The notes beneath the pieces are model-generated. The model had not been told where the DNA came from. It saw nothing but the letters and a program-made list of their open reading frames with translations, and did no database searches. Both the position numbers and the translations under genes were made by a program. From assembly GCA_964035575.1 (NCBI GenBank), contig CAXIVB010000024.1:20130-84129 (forward strand): a stretch of 64,000 nt of DNA, given 5' to 3'. This document shows positions 47,980-58,597 of this stretch, in pieces. The DNA comes from Rhynchopus sp. YZ270_cl-10. Lineage: Eukaryota; Euglenozoa; Diplonemea; Diplonemida; Diplonemidae. Each line of letters opens with the position of its first letter. Positions within the stretch are counted from its first letter, which is position 1.

Positions 47980-48080
47980 CTCTTTTTGTTTCAAGACCAG
48001 ATTTTCTCTTGAGTGTTACTTCTCCCTTTTTGGTTTTGAATTCCATCCCCACCTTGTAAAGATTCGTTTAAGAAATGTAA

Positions 48081-48153
48081 GGGGGTTTAGCTCAAATGGT
48101 AGAGCGCTCGCTCAGCATGCGAGAGGTAGAGGGATCGATACCCTCAATCTCCA
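48081..48153 (+). tRNA. tRNA-Ala(AGC): tRNA-Ala(AGC), unit 2
   Basis: Copy of 20127-20199. Confidence 0.95.
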
Positions 48154-48244
48154 AACATTTTTTGGCTGGGAAACACTGTTGTGATATTTCCAGATCTCGA
48201 TTCTTTTTGGTACCAAAGAAAAAGAAGGAAGCGACAGAATTGTA

Positions 48245-48316
48245 TCTCCTATGGTGTAGTGGTTAGCACTCGAGACTCTGAATCTCGCGACCGCGGTTCG
48301 AATCCGCGTAGGAGAA
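48245..48316 (+). tRNA. tRNA-Gln(CTG): tRNA-Gln(CTG), unit 2
   Basis: Copy of 20291-20362. Confidence 0.95.
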
Positions 48317-48409
48317 CTTTCCTTTTTCTCCGTTTCGTCCCTTGTTATTCTCCTCTATGACTGTTTGAAACACATTCCCACTTTCATATTCTTGTTGGCT
48401 TTTATTGAA

Positions 48410-48491
48410 GGCGAGATGGCCGAGTGGTCTAAGGCGCCAGGTTAAGGCCCTGGTCCCTTCGGGGGCGTGGGTTCAAACCCCACTCTCGTCA
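48410..48491 (+). tRNA. tRNA-Leu(AAG): tRNA-Leu(AAG), unit 2
   Basis: Copy of 20456-20537. Confidence 0.95.
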
Positions 48492-48580
48492 CTTGTTGTT
48501 CTTTTTCTTTTTCATTTTCAATCCATCCATTTTGTTTTGTTTTCAAGATTGTGCAAAACACAAAAAGCACACTTGTCAGG

Positions 48581-48653
48581 TCCTCCTTGGCGCAGTCGGT
48601 AGCGCGTCAGGCTGTTAACCTGCAGGTCGTTGGTTCGAACCCAACAGGAGGAG
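48581..48653 (+). tRNA. tRNA-Asn(GTT): tRNA-Asn(GTT) second gene, unit 2
   Basis: Copy of 20627-20699. Confidence 0.95.
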
Positions 48654-48712
48654 ACTTTTTTCCCTTCTCAAACCATTTTCTGTTCTTTGCAAAAGTCATA
48701 AAAAACTGGGAA

Positions 48713-48794
48713 GGCGAGATGGCCGAGCGGTCTAAGGCGCCAGGTTTAGGCCCTGGTCTCTTCGGAGGCGTGGGTTCAAACCCCACTCTCGTCA
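48713..48794 (+). tRNA. tRNA-Leu(TAG): tRNA-Leu(TAG), unit 2
   Basis: Copy of 20759-20840. Confidence 0.95.
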
Positions 48795-48858
48795 CGTTAT
48801 TACCATTTTTCCGCAGAAAACCCACCTCTTGTGGAAAACAGTTCCGGTCATTATTGTA

Positions 48859-48931
48859 GCAGCTATCGTCTAGTGGTTAGGACGCTCGCCTCACACGCGA
48901 GAGATCGTCGGTTCAATCCCGACTAGCTGTA
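48859..48931 (+). tRNA. tRNA-Val(CAC): tRNA-Val(CAC), unit 2
   Basis: Copy of 20905-20977. Confidence 0.95.
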
Positions 48932-49021
48932 ATTTCTTTTTGAACTTTCCTTCACATTTTCGTTCAATGCAACGATCGAAAAGATGTCCCCATGCAGATA
49001 ATAGTTTTGCCTACTATCAGA

Positions 49022-49093
49022 TCCGCTGTAGTATAGTGGTTAGAACAGCCGGCTCTCACCCGGCAGACCGGGGTTCAATTCCCCGCAGCGGAA
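49022..49093 (+). tRNA. tRNA-Glu(CTC): tRNA-Glu(CTC), intact
   Basis: Acceptor TCCGCTG/CAGCGGA; stem GCCGG/CCGGC with loop CTCTCAC. The empty-site version of the interrupted gene in unit 1. Confidence 0.95.
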
Positions 49094-49187
49094 AATACCT
49101 TTTTTTAGACCAAGTTTTGGAGAGAAGAATTTCTGACTTTTGAATATTAACGCCATCATGTAAATCTGGATGAAGAAAATAATCAGT

Positions 49188-49259
49188 GGCTTAGTGGTCT
49201 AGTGGCATGATTCTCGCTTCGGGTGCGAGAGGTCCAGGGTTCGATTCCCTGCTGAGCCC
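49188..49259 (+). tRNA. tRNA-Pro(CGG): tRNA-Pro(CGG), unit 2
   Basis: Copy of 24486-24557. Confidence 0.95.
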
Positions 49260-49473
49260 CTCTTTTTATTTAGGTAGTTTCTTGCTTGGGAATTGTTTAG
49301 AAAAATTATTTCCACATCTTTTCGACCACCAAAATCCCAAGATGAAGAAGTTTGGAAAAGTGCATTTTTGTGAAAGTATTTTGCCATATCTTTGTTGTCA
49401 CCAAAATCCCAAGATGGTGAGAGAATCTTGAAAAATCATTTTCCATATTTTCACTTCCCAGTGAAAAAGAGAA

Positions 49474-49546
49474 TACCCATGGTGGGGATCGAACCCACAA
49501 TCTTTCGCTTAGGAAGCGAACGCCTTATCCATTGGGCTACACGGGC
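49474..49546 (-). tRNA. tRNA-Arg(CCT): tRNA-Arg(CCT), unit 2
   Basis: Copy of 24772-24844. Confidence 0.93.
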
Positions 49547-49652
49547 CTAATAGTTTTACCTTCTTTCCTTTTCTCTGGGGTGGTCAAATTTAGGACAAGA
49601 GACTTTTCTGCATGACCACCCCACAATGATTCTTTGGTTTAAATGAATGTGA

Positions 49653-49725
49653 GCCTCCCTAGCTCAGTCGGTAGAGCGCAAGGCCCTTAACCTTGTGGTC
49701 GCGGGTTCGAGCCCCGCGGGAGGTG
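49653..49725 (+). tRNA. tRNA-Lys(CTT): tRNA-Lys(CTT) second gene, unit 2
   Basis: Copy of 24951-25023. Confidence 0.95.
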
Positions 49726-50543
49726 CTTTTCTTTTTGAATGTTCACGATTTTGCAGGTTTCTGAGATTTTGAGGCAAATGAAAACCAAAAAATATTTCCT
49801 CCACTTGATCTCAGTTCTGTTTCGTTGGCAAGTTGAGAGTGGAATTTGGGTGAAAATATGTGTTTTCCGAACCAACACAGGACTCCCACCGACCGGTGTA
49901 GGTTTTGCGTTCAACCAGGTGTGAACTGCTTCCACTCGCGAAAAGTGCCAGACCCTTTTGCTGGGGATAGCACGTTTCAGCCCCACAACTTATCTCCTTT
50001 CTGGGCATGTCCAGTGTGCTCAGCTGCCGCTTCTTGGCGACTCACCAGTACAGAGTGGTGGAATCCAGCACAGAATGGAATGGCTGGGAAATCCTTAGCA
50101 ATCCATAATTCAGATGGAAAAACTCCTGACCCGGCTATTGAATTTTCGGATCATTTTCTCAGTCACAATGCAAGCACAGAATGGAAACCAAAACCAAGCA
50201 CAGAATGGAACACGGCTATAAGACTCCAGCCATTCCATTCTGTGCTGGTTTTTCGTTTCCATTCTGTGCTTGCATTGTGACTGAGAAAATGATCTGAAAA
50301 TTCAATACCCGGGTCAGGAGTTTTTTTTTCCACTCCTAACAAATCCTTACAGTAAGCCTATAAGTCTCCAGCCATTCCATTCTGTGCTGGTTTTTGGAGC
50401 CCATTCTGTGAGCACTCGCTCGGGCCTGTACTGGAGTATAGCGGCCAGGCCATCTCCCTTCTGCGTTCCTGCCTGTCACATCCAGTGCTCAGTTGCTGCT
50501 TCTTCAGCACAACCGCATCACATCACATCACCAAAAAATAGAA
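49726..50543. other. Spacer with CAGCACAGAATGGAA palindromes, unit 2
   Basis: Copy of 25024-25841; palindromic part 50052-50422. No gene. Confidence 0.75.
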
Positions 50544-50615
50544 AGGCAACTGGGGGGATCGAACCCCCGACCCTTGGTTTACAAGACCAATGCTCTGCCA
50601 CTGAGCTAAATCGCC
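50544..50615 (-). tRNA. tRNA-Thr(TGT): tRNA-Thr(TGT), unit 2
   Basis: Copy of 25842-25913. Confidence 0.95.
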
Positions 50616-50697
50616 GCTGATTAAGATGCTTTTGCTGTTTCTCCTGCGAAGAAGTTTTTCAAGACAACACAGAAAGGAAAGTGTGTAAAAAAAGAAA

Positions 50698-50768
50698 TGA
50701 CCCTAGACGGAATCGAACCGCCGTTGATGGATTTGGAATCCATAGTGCTACCGCTACACCATAGGGCC
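50698..50768 (-). tRNA. tRNA-Trp(CCA): tRNA-Trp(CCA), unit 3
   Basis: Opens the third unit; copy of the gene at 1-70 with its discriminator base. Confidence 0.95.
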
Positions 50769-50853
50769 CATGATTTAGGGCTTCAATGCGTTTAGCATGA
50801 AGGTGGAAATTTTGCTGAAAATCCCACACAAAGGAAAAAGACACACAAAAAAG

Positions 50854-50926
50854 TGCGAGGTGCCAGGATCGAACTGACGACCTTAGGATTATGGGACCTA
50901 CGCGCTCCCGACTGCGCCAACCTCGC
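50854..50926 (-). tRNA. tRNA-Met(CAT): tRNA-Met(CAT), unit 3
   Basis: Copy of 156-228. Confidence 0.9.
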
Positions 50927-51050
50927 CTTGATATTATCGTATCATTAAGAAATACATGGGGTGCAAATTTCTACAGGTTTGTGTGGCAAAAAAATTTTTT
51001 TGAGCCAAAAAATTTTATGGGCTTCTGTGAAAACAATGACAGTTGTAGAA

Positions 51051-51134
51051 CCTCTCGTAGCTCAATTGGTAGAGCGCTCGACTGTAGAATACTCGGTTAT
51101 CGAGCGGTCGCTGGTTCGATTCCGGCCGAGAGGA
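51051..51134 (+). tRNA. tRNA-Tyr(GTA): tRNA-Tyr(GTA), unit 3
   Basis: Copy of 353-436, intron included. Confidence 0.95.
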
Positions 51135-51211
51135 TTTTTTTCATTTTCGTGTTCCAGGTTATATTCTTCAAACAGATGACTGCCTAAAAACAAAGAACGG
51201 TGAGAATTACA

Positions 51212-51293
51212 GCAGTCGTATCCAAGTGGTTACGGAGGTGGACTAGAAATCCATTGGGCTCTGCCCGCGCAGGTTCAAGTCCTGCCGACTGCG
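51212..51293 (+). tRNA. tRNA-Ser(AGA): tRNA-Ser(AGA), unit 3
   Basis: Copy of 514-595. Confidence 0.95.
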
Positions 51294-51391
51294 ATTCATT
51301 TTTTGTTCACAAATTTTCGTGCATTTTCGTCGTTTCTGTGCTCATTTTAGACCATTTTGATGCGCGAAAATAAATCAGAGTGAAGATTGTA

Positions 51392-51463
51392 TCCTCGGTA
51401 GTATAGAGGTCAGTATTTCCGCCTGTCACGCGGAAGACCCGGGTTCAATTCCCGGCCGGGGAA
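51392..51463 (+). tRNA. tRNA-Asp(GTC): tRNA-Asp(GTC), unit 3
   Basis: Copy of 694-765. Confidence 0.95.
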
Positions 51464-51525
51464 TTCTTTTTTGTACAGGGCTCCCACTCATTGTTTCGTT
51501 TCTTTTCTGATGAAAATCAAATCAG

Positions 51526-51598
51526 GCCCCGTTGGCGCAATGGATAGCGCGTTGGACTTCGAATCCAAAGGTTGCGGGTTCGAGTCCCGCACGGGGTT
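51526..51598 (+). tRNA. tRNA-Arg(TCG): tRNA-Arg(TCG), unit 3
   Basis: Copy of 828-900. Confidence 0.93.
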
Positions 51599-51868
51599 AA
51601 CTTTTTGAACATTGTTTTTTTGAACTTTTTTGAAAACACAAAAAAGTGAGGTTGGTGTCAAGTGAAATCACAGTGGAACAACAGATACAAATTTGGGTCC
51701 AGTGGGAAGGGGTCTCCCAGGAATTTTGGATTTTTTGGCAGTCAACCCATCCAGAAGAACCTTAAAAAATCTTGGGAAAAACTTGAAAACTGGAAATTCT
51801 TTGAAAAGCTGACATTTCAGAATTTTTTTCTGAACATGAAAATTTTGCTTCCTCCTAAAAAAAAGAAC

Positions 51869-51940
51869 TGCACTTACCGGGAGTCGAACCCGGGCCGCTC
51901 GCTTGGAAGGCGAGAATACTAACCGTTATACCATAAGTGC
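51869..51940 (-). tRNA. tRNA-Gly(TCC): tRNA-Gly(TCC), unit 3
   Basis: Copy of 1171-1242. Confidence 0.95.
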
Positions 51941-52029
51941 TGTTACTTTCATGCAAAGTGTTTTCTTTGTGGGGGGCAATTTCAAAATAAAAAAAATTTG
52001 AAATTGTTCAAATTGCCCAAAAAAAGAAG

Positions 52030-52101
52030 CAACCGTGGCAGGACTCGAACCTGCAACCGCCTGATCCGTGGTCAGGCGCTCTTCCATTGAGCCACACGGT
52101 C
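52030..52101 (-). tRNA. tRNA-Arg(ACG): tRNA-Arg(ACG), unit 3
   Basis: Copy of 1332-1403. Confidence 0.92.
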
Positions 52102-52188
52102 CATGTCTTTAGGCAATAGTATTTTTTATGTGGCCTGCATATTTTTGGAGTTGGAAAAAATGAAAATGGTTGATTGCACAGCTAAAAA

Positions 52189-52260
52189 AGCGGTTACCGA
52201 GAATTGAACTCGGGTCTCCCGTGCCACAAACGGGTGTTCTAACCACTAAACCATAACCGC
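52189..52260 (-). tRNA. tRNA-His(GTG): tRNA-His(GTG), unit 3
   Basis: Copy of 1491-1562. Confidence 0.94.
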
Positions 52261-52376
52261 TTGAATATTCCCACTTATTGGGATCTCAGAAAGGGTTTTA
52301 TTTCCTGGGATATTGTGAAATATTTTTCAAACATGCAACGAGCGGCAACTCGAGCACAATTTCGACTAATATCGTA

Positions 52377-52447
52377 GCGTAATTGGTCTAGTGGTAGAAT
52401 GGCCCCCCGCCACGGGGTCGGCCCGGGTTCGATTCCCGGATTACGCA
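52377..52447 (+). tRNA. tRNA-Gly(GCC): tRNA-Gly(GCC), unit 3
   Basis: Copy of 1679-1749. Confidence 0.93.
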
Positions 52448-52797
52448 CTCTCTTTTTGCGTTTGGCAAAAGCAAAACAATATGTTTCGGACAGTTTCAGG
52501 TCGGTCACAAACTCGTTCAAAACGAAAAAGTGGAAATGATATGTACTCTTTCTTGCGTAAGGATTATTAGTAGAGAAAAAAATTTCTTGTCTGATGATAC
52601 GGGTTTTTGCTCGACATAGTTTGCGAGTAAGTCAGTTCGGTCACAACTTCCATCACAATTGCAAAAAAAATTGGGACTACAACATGTTCATAAACCCAAC
52701 CTGACTTACATGTTTATTTCTTCACAAAATTCCCAGTAAATAAACATGCACATCAGTATGGCCGGTGCGCTGGTCAGAGACATCACGTTTGCGGGCC

Positions 52798-52960
52798 AAC
52801 CCCTCTGTGCGCCCGATTAGGAACCCCCCTGTGCGCCCGATTAGCTTACCCCCCTGTGCGCCCGATTAGGGACCCCCCTGTGCGCCCGGTTAGCTTTACC
52901 CCCCTGTGCGCCCGATTAGGAATATCCCCCTGTGCGCCCGATTAGGAACCACTCTGTGCA
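52798..52960 (-). repeat. GGCGCACAG minisatellite, unit 3
   Basis: Copy of 2100-2262. The rest of the spacer 52448-53444 holds no gene. Confidence 0.85.
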
Positions 52961-53444
52961 CCTACCTAGTCACTGTGACCAGGTGCCCCTACTAATATGC
53001 CTTACCAATATGGCCTGGGCTGTGGTATGTCGGGTGTACTACATGCTGGGACCTAAAGAGGAACCACATGCTGGAACACGGCTTTAAGCCCCCACCCATT
53101 TCAGCTGTGGTTCCTACTGTGCCCAGTCACTGTGACCAGGTGCCTGGTCAGATCTGACCAGGTACCCTTACTAATATGCCTGACCAATATGGCCAGGGGT
53201 GGTATGTCGGGTGCACAAGGGAGTTTCACGATGGGTTATCTTATGCACAGGTACAGTGGATGTAGAAAACCCACAAACCCATTGTGTGTGGGTTTTCTGG
53301 CATAGGACTGTATGGAAAGTGCACGGGTCCACCACAGTACAACCAGTCATGCACCAAGGGACACTGGCTGTTTTATCACTTTTTGAACTTTTTTAGACAC
53401 TGCCAAACCTTCTCCATAATCTGAGATCTTGGGAAACAAGATAA

Positions 53445-53516
53445 GCTCGCGTGGCGCAATGGAAGCGCGTCGGTTCCCGACGCCGGAGGTTGCGGGTTCG
53501 ATCCCCGCCGCGAGTA
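53445..53516 (+). tRNA. tRNA-Arg(CCG): tRNA-Arg(CCG), unit 3
   Basis: Copy of 2747-2818. Confidence 0.85.
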
Positions 53517-53653
53517 CTTTTTATTCATTCCAAAATATTTTTAGATTTCCTTCTTCTCAGAGATTTCTTGTCACAAAACTTTGCCAAATTGAAAATTCAG
53601 AAATGCGAAAATATCAAAAAACAGCTCCGAAATTTGAAAGCAATCAAAAAGGA

Positions 53654-53725
53654 TTCCCCCTCCGGGGTTTGAACCCGGGTCGCCTGGGTGAAAGCCAGGT
53701 ATACTAACCACTGTACTAAAGGGGA
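53654..53725 (-). tRNA. tRNA-Glu(TTC): tRNA-Glu(TTC), unit 3
   Basis: Copy of 2956-3027. Confidence 0.94.
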
Positions 53726-53823
53726 GGTGATACTTAGGCACAATCCAAAAAGGGTACTTTTGTGCAAGCTACACGGAGTTTCAAACGAAAAAAAAAATTA
53801 AAAATGAAAATCCAAAAAGACAA

Positions 53824-53895
53824 GGGCTCGGCGGGGAATTGAACCCCGGACCTCTCGCACCCTAAGCGAGAATCATGCCACTAGACCACCGAGCC
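53824..53895 (-). tRNA. tRNA-Pro(AGG): tRNA-Pro(AGG), unit 3
   Basis: Copy of 3126-3197. Confidence 0.95.
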
Positions 53896-54009
53896 ACGAA
53901 TTCTCTCGCATTCTCTTCGTAACGCGGCCATATGTTTCCATCATTCCTTGTGTGTGTTTTCGTTTTGAATAAGGTCCCCATGTAAATGCTGTCTTCGCTA
54001 ACAATCAGA

Positions 54010-54082
54010 TCCTCCTTGGCGCAGTCGGTAGCGCGTCAGGCTGTTAACCTGCAGGTCGTTGGTTCGAACCCAACAGGAGGAG
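54010..54082 (+). tRNA. tRNA-Asn(GTT): tRNA-Asn(GTT), unit 3
   Basis: Copy of 3312-3384. Confidence 0.95.
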
Positions 54083-54338
54083 ATTTTTCATTTTTTTGAG
54101 TTTTTGACTCTATTTTTTAATTTTGAGCTAAAAATCCACATTGTGTGTCATCTTGATGTTGGAACTATTTTTCAGGATTTCCAAGGTTGTCCCACCAAAA
54201 AAACCAAACATCTTTGGATGCTGACATAACTTGAAGATTCTTGACCTGAAGATAAAACAGATTTTGTCAGGTTTTTTTTTTGAGTTTGAAAAAGTTCAGA
54301 ACAGAATGAAAAAAGGGATCGATGCAGTGTATAAAAAA

Positions 54339-54420
54339 CGCGAACGGCAAGGTTCGAACTTGCGCATGCAGAGCACACTCGCTTAGCAGGCGAGCCCCGT
54401 AACCACTTGGGTACGTCCGC
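54339..54420 (-). tRNA. tRNA-Ser(GCT): tRNA-Ser(GCT), unit 3
   Basis: Copy of 3641-3722. Confidence 0.95.
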
Positions 54421-54639
54421 TTAATTACCTGTCAGTACTTAGGACGAAGCTTGTACTTTGTTTAACGACACGTTAGTGATCACTTGCGTGGTCACCAAAA
54501 ATCATCGCAATTGTGACCACCAAAAAAAATTTTTGGGCACGATTTCGCACGATGGCGGGCTCATTGCACGACGGCCGACACACCATGTTTTCTCACAAAT
54601 AAAAAAAATCCAGAAAAATTCAGGTATCAATACAAAAAG

Positions 54640-54712
54640 CACCTCCCGCGGGGCTCGAACCCGCGACCACAAGGTTAAGGGCCTTGCGCTCTACCGACTG
54701 AGCTAGGGAGGC
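54640..54712 (-). tRNA. tRNA-Lys(CTT): tRNA-Lys(CTT), unit 3
   Basis: Copy of 3942-4014. Confidence 0.94.
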
Positions 54713-54814
54713 TCATATTAACTTAAATCAAAGAATCAACATGGGGTACTTGTGTGTACCTGCAGCCACCAAATTTTCCATCGTTGTTGCGTGAACAAAA
54801 GGATCCGGATTATC

Positions 54815-54886
54815 TCTCCTATGGTGTAGTGGTTAGCACCCTGGACTTTGAATCCAGTAGCCGCGGTTCAAACCCGCGTGGGAGAA
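54815..54886 (+). tRNA. tRNA-Gln(TTG): tRNA-Gln(TTG), unit 3
   Basis: Copy of 4117-4188. Confidence 0.95.
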
Positions 54887-55001
54887 CTTTTCTTTTTCCA
54901 AGTGTTTTCAATATTTTTTGGAGCTTTGTCACACACATCTTCAATCTTTGCATTTGATGGCAAAAACATAAATCACAGAAATCAAACGAAAAGGTAAAGA
55001 A

Positions 55002-55083
55002 CGCTGACGGCAGGGTTCGAACCTGCGCGGGCAGAGCCCAGTGGATTTCAAGTCCACCTCCGTAACCACTTGGATACGTCAGC
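55002..55083 (-). tRNA. tRNA-Ser(TGA): tRNA-Ser(TGA), unit 3
   Basis: Copy of 4304-4385. Confidence 0.95.
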
Positions 55084-55160
55084 ATAGTTGAGGAAGTACA
55101 ACGCCCCAGATCCTGAAAATGGGCACAAAAAAGAGAATCCAATCGATCCAAAAAAGTAGG

Positions 55161-55232
55161 CACCCGCCGTGGGGATCGAACCCACGACCATTGGATTAAA
55201 AGTCCAACGCTCTACCGCTGAGCTAGGCGGGC
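55161..55232 (-). tRNA. tRNA-Lys(TTT): tRNA-Lys(TTT), unit 3
   Basis: Copy of 4463-4534. Confidence 0.95.
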
Positions 55233-55347
55233 ATTCGTTTTAAAGGAAAGAGTCAATTTCAAGGCTTGTTCAGTTCTTGAAAAAAAACTGACAAAAAAGA
55301 CGAACAGAACGTGCCCCAAGTACCTCTCCTTGAGGGACATTTATCAG

Positions 55348-55419
55348 GGGCGTTTAGCTCAGTGGTAGAGCGCCCGTTCTGCATACGGGAGGCCGAGGGT
55401 TCGAACCCCTCAATGTCCA
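55348..55419 (+). tRNA. tRNA-Ala(TGC): tRNA-Ala(TGC), unit 3
   Basis: Copy of 4650-4721. Confidence 0.95.
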
Positions 55420-55497
55420 TTTTTTTGCCATATTTTGTTGATTATTTTTTGGTTGGGCCAGTCAAACACACAAAAATATGAACTGACATCATTGTGC

Positions 55498-56098
55498 AGT
55501 GCCTGCGATGAGGATGTGTGTGATGGTCCAATTGGCGAGTCTGACCTCATAATGCGTTCAGGAACATCCAAATGACCCATTTTCCCAACGTTTTCACATT
55601 TTTGAGCATTTTGCTATTACGCAATAGTGGTACAATAGGCATTTTACTGGGTCATTTTAACCAACTCTATCAGGACACTTCTGATGCTCCAATTGGCGAT
55701 TCTGACCTCATAATGGCTTCATGAGCAGCCGAATAACCCGTTTTCCCAATATTTTCACATTTTTGAACGTTTTGCCATTCGTGGAATGGTGGCACAAAAG
55801 TCATTTTAGTGGGTCATTTTCGCCAACTCGATCAGGGCACTTCTGGTGCTCCAATTTGCGGTTCTGACCTCATAATGGATTCAAGAGCACCCAAATAACC
55901 CATTTTCCCAACGTTTTCACATTTTAGACTATTTTTGCTATTGCGGAATGGCAGTACAATAGGCAGTTTACTGGGTCATTTTCGCCAACTCGATCAGGAT
56001 ACTTCTGATGCTCTAATCACATCGTTTAACCTCATAATGCATTCAGGAGCACCCAAATAACCCATTTTCCCAATGTTTTCGCATTTTTGACCACTTTG
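55498..56098 (+). repeat. ~162-bp satellite, unit 3
   Basis: Copy of 4800-5400. Confidence 0.8.
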
Positions 56099-56204
56099 CT
56101 GTTGCAGAGTATCAGTAAGATGAGGTCATGCAAATACAGTTTTGTGCACAATAGAAAAAAATAGTGTGTACCCCAGCTTGGCGATTCCTTTCGTCATTAT
56201 TGTC

Positions 56205-56277
56205 GGTCGTGTAGCTCAGTCGGTAGAGCATTGGTCTAATAAGCCAACGGTCCCAGGTTCGAGCCCTGTCACGACCA
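56205..56277 (+). tRNA. tRNA-Ile(AAT): tRNA-Ile(AAT), unit 3
   Basis: Copy of 5507-5579. Confidence 0.95.
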
Positions 56278-56357
56278 ATACTTTTTCTACTACTTTGACT
56301 TTGACCTGTTGTCAAAAAATGTTGGCCGTGTAAAAAATATGCATACCCTAAAACAAG

Positions 56358-56364
56358 GCCTCTT

Positions 56365-56413
<49 letters not shown>

Positions 56414-56430
56414 AATCCCAGGTGGAGGCA
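56358..56430 (+). tRNA. tRNA-Phe(GAA): tRNA-Phe(GAA), unit 3
   Basis: Copy of 5660-5732. Confidence 0.94.
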
Positions 56431-57074
56431 CTTCTCTTTTTTCCCCTCAACTCTAATAACAATTTTCAAGGTGCGCTGTGCTACTACATTGGAAAAGTGC
56501 GCTGTGCTACTACATCCCAATTTTTTGGACGAAAATTTTTTGGTATGTCGGGCGCACAGCTCAGACCCCGATATGGGCGCACAGAACACCCCCCCATTGT
56601 GGGCGCACAGAACAGGCCCTCCGTTGTGGGCGCACAGCTCACTGTGTGCTGTGCAAGTTTCAGCATATGGCTTCTGGCAACAAAAACTTAAAAAAAAATT
56701 TTGGCCGAAAATTATTTTTTGGCCTGCAATCAAGTTGAGCTGAGATGCTATGTAACATGTAAGTCAGTCTGTTTCATGTTTCCGCTGATCAAAGTTCGTT
56801 CGAGATGGAAAGGACTGAAAAGGAAGCACATGTGGAAAAGGAAGCACATGTGGAAATGTTAAGGAATCCCCACCCATTTCCGCATGTGCTTCCGGCAACA
56901 AAAACTGATTGCTCCGGGATTTGATTTTGGTACCATTTTTCACCAAATCCAAAAAAATTGGCAGAGTAGCACAGCCGCAAACGTTAGCATTATGACACGT
57001 GTTTGCGGATGTGCTCTCACCCCCAAAAAAAATGGGCAATACAAGGCCAAAAAACAAACGCACAAAAAGAAGTG
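56431..57074. other. Gene-free spacer, unit 3
   Basis: Copy of 5733-6376. Confidence 0.6.
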
Positions 57075-57148
57075 TACACCTATCCGGGTTTGAACCGGAG
57101 ACCTCCTCGGTGTTAACGAGGCGTCATAACCAACTAGACCATAGGTGC
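57075..57148 (-). tRNA. tRNA-Val(AAC): tRNA-Val(AAC), unit 3
   Basis: Copy of 6377-6450. Confidence 0.94.
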
Positions 57149-57269
57149 TGACATTTATATGGTTCGTAGAAACGAGATGGTGTGTGCATTCACCACCCAA
57201 AACCCAAAACTGTGTCAAAATAAAAAAAATTTTGGACAGAAGAAAATGGGAATATGGGTACAAAACGAA

Positions 57270-57341
57270 GGCTTAGTGGTCTAGTGGCATGATTCTCGCT
57301 TTGGGTGCGAGAGGTCCAGGGTTCGATTCCCTGCTGAGCCC
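57270..57341 (+). tRNA. tRNA-Pro(TGG): tRNA-Pro(TGG), unit 3
   Basis: Copy of 6572-6643. Confidence 0.95.
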
Positions 57342-57448
57342 CTCTTTTTTTCAAGTTTTTGTGTCACAGATTTTTTGTCAGAAAAACAAATTGTGAAAAA
57401 AACTGATCCCTTGAAAAATTGATTCTGGACAATAGAAGGAAAAAAGTG

Positions 57449-57530
57449 TGACAGGAGTGGGGTTTGAACCCACGCCTCCGAAGAGAAAGGAACTTGAGTC
57501 CTCCGCCTTAGACCTCTCGGCCATCCTGCC
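57449..57530 (-). tRNA. tRNA-Leu(CAA): tRNA-Leu(CAA), unit 3
   Basis: Copy of 6751-6832. Confidence 0.94.
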
Positions 57531-57632
57531 TTGCCAACAGATTTATATTAGAAATGAAATGAGAATGATGAGAAAGGACAACCAAAACAGAGCAAAAGGA
57601 AAAACAGAAAAAAACACAACACATAAAAAGAA

Positions 57633-57704
57633 TTCCCCGGCCGGGAATTGAACCCGGGTCTTCCGCGTGACAGGCGGAAATACTGACCTCTATACTACCG
57701 AGGA
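57633..57704 (-). tRNA. tRNA-Asp(GTC): tRNA-Asp(GTC) second gene, unit 3
   Basis: Copy of 6935-7006. Confidence 0.95.
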
Positions 57705-57792
57705 TACAATGAAGCCTGTTTTTAAAAAGAATGCGTCCAGAGAAAGTCTTCAATCACACCGAATCTGAAAAATAAAAAACAAAGAAAAGAAT

Positions 57793-57865
57793 TACCCCAT
57801 GTGGGACTCGAACCCACAACCTTTGGATTAGAAGTCCAACGCGCTATCCATTGCGCCAATGGGGC
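57793..57865 (-). tRNA. tRNA-Arg(TCT): tRNA-Arg(TCT), unit 3
   Basis: Copy of 7095-7167. Confidence 0.95.
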
Positions 57866-57956
57866 TTGTTTCATATTCTTTTCTTGTTTTAAGGAAGTGT
57901 CCCTTCACAGTCAACACCACCTGTAAAAATTGTGAAGGAAATTCAAAAATGAAAAG

Positions 57957-58029
57957 TACAACTAGCTGGGATTGAACCAGCGATCTTCCGCGTGTAAGGC
58001 GGACGTCCTAACCACTAGACGATAGCTGC
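57957..58029 (-). tRNA. tRNA-Val(TAC): tRNA-Val(TAC), unit 3
   Basis: Copy of 7259-7331. Confidence 0.92.
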
Positions 58030-58130
58030 CCAAACTTAGTGAGATGTTGGCAAGGGTCTGACCAACTTTTTTTTGGTGTGCAAAAATTTTTTTTCAAGTC
58101 AAAAAAATGGGTTCACTGAAAAAGGTTTTC

Positions 58131-58203
58131 TAGCAGAGATAGGTTTCGATCCTATGACCTGTGGGTTATGAGCCCACCGCGCTGACCACTGCGCCACTCT
58201 GCT
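58131..58203 (-). tRNA. tRNA-iMet(CAT): Initiator tRNA-Met, unit 3
   Basis: Copy of 7433-7505. Confidence 0.95.
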
Positions 58204-58253
58204 TCTAATTACTTCCAACGATGTTTTCTACATGCCCAGCTTAAAAAAGGCTA

Positions 58254-58306
58254 TGCGACCGCCGGGAATCGAACCCGGGTCGAACCCTTGGGAGGGGTCC
58301 ATCATG
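58254..58306 (-). pseudogene. Truncated tRNA-Gly(CCC), unit 3
   Basis: Same truncation point as 7556-7608. Confidence 0.95.
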
Positions 58307-58597
58307 GCCATCCTCCAGTACAGGCCCGCAAAATTTGGCACAGAATGGGCCCAAAAAAACCAGCACAGAATGGAAACGAAAAACCAGCACAGAATGGAAT
58401 AGTCGGAGCCTTATAGCCGTGTTCCATTCTGTGCTGGCTTTTCGTTTCCATTCTGTGCTGGTTTTTCAGAAAATTTTTGATTTCCATTCTGTACTGGCTT
58501 TTCGTTTCCATTCTGTGCTGGCATTTTGACTGAGAAAATGATCCGAAATTCAATACCCGGGTCAGGAGTTTTTTTTCCTCTCCTAACAAATCCTTAA

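Larger units (their letters stand above)
25997..50698. repeat. Tandem RNA-island unit 2 (24,702 bp)
   Basis: This is the most complete tRNA unit. It has 48 intact tRNA genes, four 5S genes and the full SL/snRNA cluster. It lacks the transposase block and the tRNA-Glu insertion of unit 1, and instead carries 33605-40888, which is absent from units 1 and 3. Confidence 0.95.
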
